Assembly (NCBI GenBank): GCA_029098065.1
Contig: JAQXNP010000150.1
Span: 1 to 5,378, forward strand
Source of the DNA: Clostridiales bacterium
Lineage (GTDB): Bacteria; Bacillota; Clostridia; Oscillospirales; Oscillospiraceae
Direction of reading: 5' to 3'
DNA length: 5,378 bases
A program made the translations under genes and the position numbers. Position 1 is the first letter of the stretch; each line of letters begins with the position of its first letter. Below are positions 1-4,629 of this stretch, piece after piece. The notes below the pieces were generated by a model. That model was given only the letters and a program-made list of their open reading frames with translations, had not been told where the DNA came from and did not search any database.

Positions 1-212
1 CCCTGGATGGGGTCCACCTTATCCAGCTGATCGCTGACCGGGCGGCTCACCGCTTCGCAGTCATCGATGGATACCCCGCCGGGTTTGTCAATATAGAGGC
101 GGAGGTACCACACCCCGGCTTCCTTTACATACTCCACGTCCCAAAGGGTACAGCCGTTGGCCTCCACGATGGGCTGGGCCAGGGCCTGGACCACATCAGT
201 CACCTTAGCCAT
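1..212 (-). CDS. rimP: Ribosome maturation factor RimP, N-terminal part (3' end outside window)
   Basis: RimP binds the free 30S subunit and assists its late maturation in the cytoplasm. The reading frame starts at the ATG read from 212 down and is open to the left edge, giving about 70 residues beginning MAKVTDVVQALAQPIVEANG. The pattern is that of the RimP N-terminal domain: a first helix, then CTLWDVEYVKEAGVWYLRLY, then the IDKPGGVSIDDCEAVSR stretch, which is very typical of the family. RimP is usually about 150 residues, so roughly half is missing here because of the window edge, not because of damage. An AAGGAGG Shine-Dalgarno (225-231, minus) lies 12 nt before the start, somewhat far but clearly the best site. 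In Firmicutes rimP normally heads the rimP-nusA-infB operon, which would lie left of the window. It is divergent from tnaA and has its own promoter and leader hairpin. Confidence 0.93.
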   Translation of the reverse strand, partial: MAKVTDVVQALAQPIVEANGCTLWDVEYVKEAGVWYLRLYIDKPGGVSIDDCEAVSRPVSDQLDKVDPIQ

Positions 213-239
213 AGGCGGGAAAATCCTCCTTCCAGCAAA

Positions 240-267
240 TGAGAGTGAGGAACCAACCTCACTCTCA
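240..267 (-). promoter_or_regulatory. Leader hairpin upstream of rimP, possible attenuator
   Basis: A perfect inverted repeat gives an 11-bp stem (240-250 paired with 257-267) and a 6-nt loop. On the minus strand it lies between the predicted rimP transcription start (about 286) and the Shine-Dalgarno, and is followed directly by ATTTGCT, a weak, interrupted U-tract. In Bacillus subtilis NusA controls its own operon by NusA-assisted termination in the leader; a suboptimal hairpin/U-tract here would fit the same logic. The hairpin is seen directly; the attenuator role is inferred. Confidence 0.6.
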
Positions 268-292
268 CCATACTACCATTACGTTCATTTGA

Positions 293-321
293 AGTATACC
301 ACGAAACCGCTGCCAATGCAA
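293..321 (-). promoter_or_regulatory. Sigma-A type promoter of rimP
   Basis: Read on the minus strand: -35 TTGCAT (321-316), a 17-bp spacer, and -10 TATACT (298-293), preceded by TGG, which forms an extended -10. Transcription would begin near 286 and give a leader of about 73 nt containing the hairpin at 240-267. Five of six bases match consensus in each box. Confidence 0.8.
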
Positions 322-476
322 GATTTTTCCCTCAAAAGAAGGATAGTACAGAGAAAAAGTTCACTCCGATGCGGGAATCAGCCCATCTGACAGGGCCGAA
401 TTATTTGTAATAAAAAGTAACATGATTTAAATTATTGTGACATTCGACAAAAAAGGAGATGCTTTATTATATAATT

Positions 477-506
477 TATCATATTGACATGAATTATATC
501 ATATTG
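477..506 (+). repeat. Direct repeat TATCATATTG, 20-bp period, over the tnaA promoter
   Basis: TATCATATTG occurs exactly at 477-486 and again at 497-506. The centres are 20 bp apart, about two helical turns, so both copies face the same side of the DNA. The first copy overlaps the -35 box and the second fills the spacer up to the -10 box. This is a candidate binding site for a regulator, possibly the PAS-HTH protein encoded at 3909-4556. AT-rich sequence raises the chance of a random repeat, so the operator role is an inference. Confidence 0.45.
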
Positions 507-512
507 TAAAAT
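484..512 (+). promoter_or_regulatory. Sigma-A type promoter of tnaA
   Basis: Consensus TTGACA (484-489), a 17-bp spacer and TAAAAT (507-512). The expected start is near 519, giving a leader of about 64 nt. The upstream DNA is very AT-rich and could act as an UP element. The leader has no ATG before the tnaA start and no tryptophan codon in a leader peptide, so an E. coli-type TnaC control is not present here. A weaker upstream pair, TTGTAA/TAAATT (405-433), was noted but is not needed. Confidence 0.82.
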
Positions 513-583
513 TATTTACGCAAGGTAAGGAAAAGACACAAGCAAAACCGAAAAACTGATCAAAGACAAGGAGATGCAGCAAT

Positions 584-1975
584 ATGGAAGAGCGTAATTT
601 CCAGACCGCCGAAAATTTTCGTATCAAGGTGGTAGAGCCCATCAAGAAGACCACCCGGGCTTATCGTACCCAGGCTCTGAAGGACGCGCAGTATAACGCG
701 TTCCGGCTGAAGGCCGAGGATGTGTATGTGGACTGCCTGACCGACTCCGGCACCACCGCCATGAGCACCGAGCAGTGGTCCGCCATGATGCTGGGTGACG
801 AGAGCTACGCCGGCGCCAAGAGCTTCTACAAGCTGGAAGCCTCCGCCCAGGAAGTGTTCGGCATGCCCTATGTCCAGCCCACCCACCAGGGCCGCGGCGC
901 CGATTTCATCATGGCCCAGTACTACGCCAAGCCCGGCAAGTACGCCATCGGCAACATGCATTTCGACACCTTCCACGGCAACGCTGAGATCCTGGGCGCC
1001 ATCCCCGTGGACTGCGTCATCGACTCCGGCCTGGACGCCGCCAGCCCCGCGGAGGACTTCAAGGGCAACATCGACCTGAACAAGGTCCAGAAGATCCTGG
1101 ATGAGCACGGTGAGGACTCCATCTCCGTCATCATCATCACTGTGACCTGCAACAACAACGGCGGCCAGCCCGTCTCCATGGCCAACATCCGTGCCGTCAG
1201 CGAGTTCGCCAAGGCCCACAACATCCCCGTAGTCATCGACAGCGCCCGTCTGGCGGAGAACGCCTGGTTCATCAAGCACCGCGAGCCCGGCTATGAGAAC
1301 AAGGACATCAAGGAGATCACCCGCGAGATGTTCTCCTATGCCGAGACCGCTACCATGAGCTCCAAGAAGGACGGCCTGGTCAACATCGGCGGTCTGATCG
1401 TCACCCGCAACCACGACTTCTACCTCTACTCCAACGTTCAGGCCATTGTCCATGAGGGCTTTATCACTTACGGCGGTCAGTCCGGCCGTGACATGGAGGC
1501 CCTGGCTGTGGGCCTGCGGGAGGCGACTACCGACGAGTATCTGGATACCCGTATCGCTCAGGTCAAATATCTGGGCGACCGGCTGAGAGAGAAGGGGATT
1601 CCCATTGTCGAACCCGCCGGTGGTCACGGCATCTATGTGGACGCCCGGCGCTTCTTCCCCCAGATCCCGCAGTACGAGTTCCCCGCCCAGCGGCTGGTGG
1701 TGGCCCTCTATGAAGAGGCCGGCATCCGCGCGGTGGAGATGGGCGCCTGCGCGTTCGGCAGCAAGGATGCCGAGGGCAATCCCGTCTGGCCCGCCCTGGA
1801 ACTGATGCGCATCTCTGTCTCCCGCCGGGTCTACACCAACAACCATCTGGACTGCATCGCCAACGCCCTGGAGTACATCTATCAGAACCGCGACCAGTAC
1901 AAGGGCTTGAAGATGGTCTATGAAGGCCCCATCACCGCTCTGCGTCACTTCACCGCCGGTTTCGAGCTGCTGTAA
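584..1975 (+). CDS. tnaA: Tryptophanase (tryptophan indole-lyase)
   Basis: A cytoplasmic PLP-dependent beta-eliminating lyase that cleaves L-tryptophan to indole, pyruvate and ammonia. The 463 residues align end to end with TnaA (471 in E. coli) and with tyrosine phenol-lyase (456 in Citrobacter). Visible family marks are TDSGT (53-57), GDESYAG with the catalytic-type Tyr75, THQGRGA (100-106), DSAR (219-222), MSSKKD with the PLP-binding Lys262, and carboxylate-binding Arg414. Overall wording is close to the phenol-lyase, but the discriminating positions favour tryptophanase: Asp128 after Phe127 (Thr124 in phenol-lyase), Met386 (Arg381 in phenol-lyase) and His455 in LRHFTA (Phe in phenol-lyase). 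The ATG at 584 follows AAGGAG (568-573) by 10 nt. The transporter gene follows 394 nt downstream on the same strand, which supports tryptophan use as its role. Family identity is certain; the tryptophanase call rests on those three residues. Confidence 0.93.
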   Translation: MEERNFQTAENFRIKVVEPIKKTTRAYRTQALKDAQYNAFRLKAEDVYVDCLTDSGTTAMSTEQWSAMMLGDESYAGAKSFYKLEASAQEVFGMPYVQPTHQGRGADFIMAQYYAKPGKYAIGNMHFDTFHGNAEILGAIPVDCVIDSGLDAASPAEDFKGNIDLNKVQKILDEHGEDSISVIIITVTCNNNGGQPVSMANIRAVSEFAKAHNIPVVIDSARLAENAWFIKHREPGYENKDIKEITREMFSYAETATMSSKKDGLVNIGGLIVTRNHDFYLYSNVQAIVHEGFITYGGQSGRDMEALAVGLREATTDEYLDTRIAQVKYLGDRLREKGIPIVEPAGGHGIYVDARRFFPQIPQYEFPAQRLVVALYEEAGIRAVEMGACAFGSKDAEGNPVWPALELMRISVSRRVYTNNHLDCIANALEYIYQNRDQYKGLKMVYEGPITALRHFTAGFELL

Positions 1976-1984
1976 TTTCCAAAA

Positions 1985-2014
1985 GGTCCGCGCCGACCAA
2001 AGCCGGCGCGGACC
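1985..2014. repeat. Perfect GC-rich inverted repeat just after tnaA
   Basis: An 11-bp perfect stem (1985-1995 with 2004-2014) around an 8-nt loop, starting 9 nt after the tnaA stop. On the plus strand it is followed by GCCCCAATC, with no T-tract, so it is not a standard terminator for tnaA; it may protect the mRNA 3' end or allow read-through into the transporter gene. On the minus strand it is followed directly by TTTT, so it could weakly stop antisense transcription entering tnaA. Confidence 0.6.
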
Positions 2015-2144
2015 GCCCCAATCAGAGAAGAACAAGAGGGAAAACAAACAAGGAGACCTTTCCCGGCCGGAACAAAGAACGATTCGCTTTGTTTGGATGA
2101 GCCTTTCCCCTAGTCCCTGGTCTGCTCATCGAACGGCTCGGCAC
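2015..2144. other. Non-coding stretch between tnaA hairpin and the candidate small RNA
   Basis: No credible gene is seen. Two further inverted repeats are present: AACAAAG (2071-2077) with CTTTGTT (2087-2093), and GATGAGC (2096-2102) with GCTCATC (2124-2130) around a 21-nt loop. CCTTTCCC occurs twice (2058-2065 and 2102-2109). An AAGGAG at 2050-2055 has no start codon at a usable distance. No convincing plus-strand promoter for the transporter was found. Confidence 0.5.
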
Positions 2145-2179
2145 AAAAAAGCCGCCGGAAAGCTGGCACTTTCCGGCGG
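2145..2179 (-). terminator. Intrinsic terminator of the minus-strand small RNA
   Basis: Minus strand: CCGCCGGAAAG (2179-2169), loop TGCCAG, CTTTCCGGCGG (2162-2152), one C, then six T (2150-2145). This is an 11-bp perfect stem with a full T-tract. The plus-strand orientation has AAACGGG after the stem and would not terminate, so the element is directional. Confidence 0.82.
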
Positions 2180-2228
2180 AAACGGGCAGACGCCCATCCC
2201 CCGAGGGGGATAGGCATCCAAAAGCCGC
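2145..2228 (-). ncRNA. Candidate small RNA, antisense within the tnaA-tnaT gap
   Basis: On the minus strand a good promoter (2264-2236) is followed by about 84 nt that end in an intrinsic terminator. The predicted RNA starts near 2228 with GCGGCUUUUGG. Its first hairpin pairs 2218-2206 with 2201-2189: 13 bp around a CUCG loop, including two U.G pairs (2216/2191 and 2212/2195). A short linker UGCCCGUUU follows, then the terminator hairpin (2179-2152) and UUUUUU. The same two wobble positions are C/A mismatches in plus-strand RNA, which argues that the minus strand is the folded product. It contains no reading frame with a ribosome binding site. It could act in cis on tnaA-tnaT read-through RNA or in trans on other messages. 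I do not recognise it as a known RNA family. Expression is not proven. Confidence 0.6.
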
Positions 2229-2235
2229 AAAAAAC

Positions 2236-2264
2236 ATGATATGCCCGATTCTTCCGCTTGTCAA
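2236..2264 (-). promoter_or_regulatory. Sigma-A type promoter reading away from tnaT toward tnaA
   Basis: On the minus strand: TTGACA (2264-2259, perfect -35), a 17-bp spacer, and TATCAT (2241-2236, five of six to consensus). Start expected near G2228. No coding gene lies downstream in this orientation before the terminator at 2145-2179, so the product is a short RNA. Confidence 0.72.
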
Positions 2265-2270
2265 GCGGAA
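2252..2270. repeat. 19-bp palindrome centred on the -35 box of the small RNA promoter
   Basis: TTCCGCTTGTCAAGCGGAA is a perfect inverted repeat of 8-bp arms around 3 bases. It contains the whole minus-strand -35 hexamer (2259-2264) at its centre. A dimeric regulator bound here would block that promoter, so it is a candidate operator; alternatively it folds as an RNA hairpin in read-through mRNA. Confidence 0.5.
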
Positions 2271-2281
2271 AATGTGCGGGG

Positions 2282-2356
2282 CGGCAGAGATACTCTGCCG
2301 GCACAAAAGTTGTCTTGTTCTCGAACAAGGTCTCCGGGATCCTTGGATTCAAGGAT
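2282..2356. repeat. Three consecutive palindromes in front of tnaT
   Basis: Three perfect inverted repeats follow one another: CGGCAGAG/CTCTGCCG (2282-2300, 3-nt loop), CTTGTT/AACAAG (2314-2329, 4-nt loop) and ATCCTTG/CAAGGAT (2339-2356, 4-nt loop). The last ends directly against the tnaT Shine-Dalgarno. CAAGG (2326-2330) of the second can also pair with CCTTG (2341-2345) of the third, so the two may be mutually exclusive in RNA. A structured 5' leader controlling tnaT translation is possible; none of the known riboswitch consensus motifs I looked for is visible. Confidence 0.5.
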
Positions 2357-2362
2357 AGGAGG
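2357..2362 (+). promoter_or_regulatory. Ribosome binding site fixing the tnaT start
   Basis: AGGAGG lies 7 nt before the ATG at 2370. The frame is open upstream to an ATG at 2241, but the extra 43 residues would be encoded by the palindromes and show no membrane-protein or family character, so 2370 is the start. Confidence 0.88.
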
Positions 2363-2369
2363 GACTTAT

Positions 2370-3746
2370 ATGGAAAAGCCTGAAAGCACCCTGACAACCC
2401 CGCAGCGTGAGCAATTCGGCAGCCGCATCGCCTTTGTACTGGCCTCCATGGGCGGCGCCATCGGTCTCGGAAACGTGTGGAAATTCCCCTACATGGTGGG
2501 TAAATACGGCGGCGCCGCCTTCATCGTGATCTATCTGATTGCGCTGTTCATCATCGGCGCCCCCATTCTGATGACGGAATTTGCCATCGGGCGGAAGACC
2601 GGAACCAGCTATACCAGCGCTCTGAAAATCCTGCGTCCCGGAACCAAATGGCATTACGTGGGCATTATCGGCGTCATCGCCCTGGTGCTGACTCTCGGCT
2701 TCTACGGCGGCATCGCCGGCTGGACGGTGGCCTATCTCTTCAAGTCGGTCACCGGAACCTTTGCCGGTATGACTGCCGACCAGGTCGGCGGTGTATTCGG
2801 CACCTTTATCAGTGATCCTGTCCAGGTCATCCTGTGGCTGGCTATTATGCTCGGCATCACGACATTCGTGGTTATGAAGGGCGTCAAGGGCGGCATCGAG
2901 AAGGTGTGCAACGTCCTTCTCCCGGTGCTGTTTATTATGATCGTGGCGCTGGCCATTCGTTCGGTCATGCTCCCCGGCGCGGAGGCGGGCCTGGAGTTTT
3001 ATCTGAAGCCCGATTTCTCCCGCATCACCGGCGAAGTGGTTGTGGCCGCTGTCAGCCAGGCGTTCTTCACCTTGGGTGTCGGATGCGGCAACCTGGTGGT
3101 TTACGGAAGCTATCTGGATAAGAAAAAGACCATCGGCAGCTCCACCATCATGGTGGCCGTGGGTGATACCCTGGCCGCTGTACTCTTCGGCTTCATTATT
3201 TTCCCGGCCTGCGCCGCTTACGGCATTGAGGGCAGCATGGGCCCCCCGCTGGTCTTCATCACCCTGCCCACCATCTTTGCTCAGATGAAGGGCGGCACCA
3301 TTTTCGCAACGGTATTTTTCCTGCTCCTCTTCTTTGCCTGCCTGACCTCCACGATCTGCATCATGGAAGCTATTGTGGGCTACGTGGTGGATGAGTGGAA
3401 GGTGGAACGCAAGAAGGCCACCATCAGCGTGGCAATCGTGGAGTTCGCCGTGGGCATCCTGATGATGCTCTCCTTCGGCGTCCTGTCCGGCGTGAGCATC
3501 TTCGGCCGGTCCATCTTCGACTTCACCAACGACGTGCTGGTCTCCGCCATCCTGCTGCCTCTGGGCGGCCTGCTGATGGTCCTGCTGGTGGGCTGGGTCC
3601 TCAAGCCCAAGTCCATGCTGGACGAGATCAACATCGGCGATGGCGCCAAGTTCAACAAGTATTACACCGTCACCATCAAGTATATCGCCCCCATCGCGAT
3701 CATCGCCATGTTTGTCCAGCTGGTGGCCAACCTGCTGGCGGCATAA
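2370..3746 (+). CDS. tnaT: NSS-family sodium-dependent transporter, probably for tryptophan (TnaT-like)
   Basis: An inner-membrane Na+-coupled amino acid symporter of the neurotransmitter:sodium symporter (LeuT-fold) family. The 458 residues give 11 likely membrane segments (roughly 18-38, 48-70, 96-125, 151-170, 181-200, 222-246, 257-285, 308-340, 350-370, 387-411, 433-457); bacterial members with 11 instead of 12 are common. TM1 carries the hallmark GAIGLGNVWKFP (29-40) with Asn35 at the Na1 site. TM6 has FFTLGVGCGN with Thr234. TM7 has Asp266 where LeuT has Asn286, as in TnaT/MhsT-type carriers. TM8 has A323, T326 and S327, the Na2 ligands. The LeuT pocket residue Phe259 corresponds to Cys239, which could leave room for a large side chain. 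The position after tnaA and the known TnaT of Symbiobacterium suggest tryptophan; the substrate is inferred, the family is clear. No own plus-strand promoter was found, so read-through from tnaA is likely. Confidence 0.88.
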   Translation: MEKPESTLTTPQREQFGSRIAFVLASMGGAIGLGNVWKFPYMVGKYGGAAFIVIYLIALFIIGAPILMTEFAIGRKTGTSYTSALKILRPGTKWHYVGIIGVIALVLTLGFYGGIAGWTVAYLFKSVTGTFAGMTADQVGGVFGTFISDPVQVILWLAIMLGITTFVVMKGVKGGIEKVCNVLLPVLFIMIVALAIRSVMLPGAEAGLEFYLKPDFSRITGEVVVAAVSQAFFTLGVGCGNLVVYGSYLDKKKTIGSSTIMVAVGDTLAAVLFGFIIFPACAAYGIEGSMGPPLVFITLPTIFAQMKGGTIFATVFFLLLFFACLTSTICIMEAIVGYVVDEWKVERKKATISVAIVEFAVGILMMLSFGVLSGVSIFGRSIFDFTNDVLVSAILLPLGGLLMVLLVGWVLKPKSMLDEINIGDGAKFNKYYTVTIKYIAPIAIIAMFVQLVANLLAA

Positions 3747-3773
3747 ATGAGCCCCGCGCACCATCTCTTTTCA

Positions 3774-3810
3774 GCCCGGTCCGTACTCTGCTGCGGGCCG
3801 GGCCTTTTCT
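3774..3810 (+). terminator. Intrinsic terminator after tnaT
   Basis: GCCCGGTCCG (3774-3783) pairs with CGGGCCGGGC (3794-3803): a 10-bp GC-rich stem with one U.G pair and a 10-nt loop, followed by CTTTTCT. It begins 28 nt after the tnaT stop and separates the transporter from the regulator gene. Confidence 0.8.
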
Positions 3811-3824
3811 ATCCCGGCATTCCC

Positions 3825-3853
3825 TGGACTTTTCCGGAACTTTGCATTATAAT
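3825..3853 (+). promoter_or_regulatory. Promoter of the PAS-HTH regulator gene
   Basis: Perfect -10 TATAAT (3848-3853) with a 17-bp spacer to TGGACT (3825-3830), which matches four of six -35 bases. The start is expected near 3860. The spacer contains the palindrome TTCCGGAA (3832-3839). Its place directly after a terminator supports independent transcription of the regulator. Confidence 0.65.
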
Positions 3854-3908
3854 AAAAATAATAATTTAGACTGTCCGTCAGCCGTAGAATAGGGGAGAAA
3901 GAAAGCAT

Positions 3909-4556
3909 ATGCCGGAAGATATCAGCCGTTACCTGCCTGTGACTAAGTTTATCGCCGAGATAATGGGCCCGGATACGGAGGTCATCCTTTACAGCGTCAG
4001 CGACCGATGCGTTTATCACGTGATCAATCCCATGGATGATGAGATGGTGGTGGGCAGCGAGATGCGCGCTCTGGAGCGAAGCTTTCTGGAAAACCGCCTC
4101 TACGAGCGGGAGGACTTTGTGGTCAACTACCGGGCGCTCTCCAAACGCAAGAACAAGCTGAAGTCCGCCACCCTGTTCCTCAGGGGGGATGACCGCCTCC
4201 CCATCGCCATGCTGACGGTGAACGCCAATGTGGACAGATTGGTGGAGCTGAGGGATATGCTGAACGAGATGGTCTCCGGGCACCACCCCTATGACGATCG
4301 GGAGGGCACTTCCTTTTACAACAGCTTCGACGTCTCGGTGGAGGGAATTGTCTCCACCACCATCCAGAAGGAACTGGACAAATACAAGATCCCGCCCGAC
4401 CGGCTGTCCCAGCAGGAAAAGCTGGAAATCGTCCGGAATCTGGACCAGCAGGGCATCTTCCTGGTCAAGGGGGCGATCGCCGAGCTGGCGGGCGTGCTCC
4501 GTACCACAGAGACCACCATCTACCGCTATCTCAACAAGCTGTCCAGTGAAAAATAG
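3909..4556 (+). CDS. YheO/DauR-type PAS and helix-turn-helix transcriptional regulator
   Basis: A 215-residue cytoplasmic DNA-binding protein. Residues about 8-118 match the YheO-like PAS domain: an N-terminal helix (TKFIAEIMGPDTEVILYSV), then VYHVINP, VGSEMRALE, YRALSKRKNKLKSATLFL and the PIAMLTVNANVD strand. Residues about 147-212 match the family's C-terminal HTH: LSQQEKLEIVRNL, GIFLVKGAIAELAGVL and the recognition-helix region TTETTIYRYLNKL. Length is usual for the family (about 215-240). The PAS domain of such proteins is thought to sense a small ligand; the DauR member controls amino acid catabolism genes. Its position next to tnaA-tnaT makes it the natural candidate regulator of them, but target and ligand are inferred. 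The ATG at 3909 follows GGGGAG (3892-3897) by 11 nt. It has its own promoter and ends at a terminator shared with the convergent gene. Confidence 0.88.
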   Translation: MPEDISRYLPVTKFIAEIMGPDTEVILYSVSDRCVYHVINPMDDEMVVGSEMRALERSFLENRLYEREDFVVNYRALSKRKNKLKSATLFLRGDDRLPIAMLTVNANVDRLVELRDMLNEMVSGHHPYDDREGTSFYNSFDVSVEGIVSTTIQKELDKYKIPPDRLSQQEKLEIVRNLDQQGIFLVKGAIAELAGVLRTTETTIYRYLNKLSSEK

Positions 4557-4571
4557 GAGTATGGAATCAAA

Positions 4572-4617
4572 ACCGCCCCTCCGCCGGGACAATTCCCGGC
4601 GGAGGGGCGGTCTTTTT
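4572..4617. terminator. Bidirectional intrinsic terminator between convergent genes
   Basis: An 18-bp perfect stem (4572-4589 with 4594-4611) around the tetraloop CAAT. The plus side ends in CTTTTTG, and the minus side in TTTTGATT because of the A run at 4569-4572. It serves the regulator gene (stop at 4556) and the elongation factor gene (stop at 4630) at once. Confidence 0.9.
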
Positions 4618-4629
4618 GTGTCTGTTCGC

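Noticed and set aside
157..390. 77-codon plus-strand frame antisense to the rimP start
   Set aside because: It overlaps rimP on the other strand plus its promoter and leader; no ribosome binding site in its own direction.
560..2047. Long open frame (495 codons) antisense to tnaA
   Set aside because: It is the mirror of a GC-rich, codon-biased gene; its translation is low-complexity G/V/D/H/L-rich with no family resemblance and no ribosome binding site.
1920..2213. Small plus-strand open frame running past the tnaA end
   Set aside because: It begins inside tnaA in another frame and continues through hairpins; no ribosome binding site and no plausible protein.
2015..2356. MITE or insertion-sequence remnant
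   Set aside because: No terminal inverted repeats framing the region, no target duplication and no transposase fragment; the palindromes are all different from each other.
2241..2369. N-terminal extension of the transporter from an upstream ATG
   Set aside because: No Shine-Dalgarno before 2241, and the extra residues come from palindromic leader DNA; AGGAGG 7 nt before 2370 decides the start.
1976..2369. T-box or glycine, c-di-GMP or ydaO riboswitch in the tnaT leader
   Set aside because: Searched by eye for the T-box core and the conserved cores of these classes and saw none, despite the many hairpins.
2349..3764. Long open frame (471 codons) antisense to the transporter
   Set aside because: The translation is rich in H, D, Q and G as expected from the reverse of membrane-protein codons; no recognisable domain.
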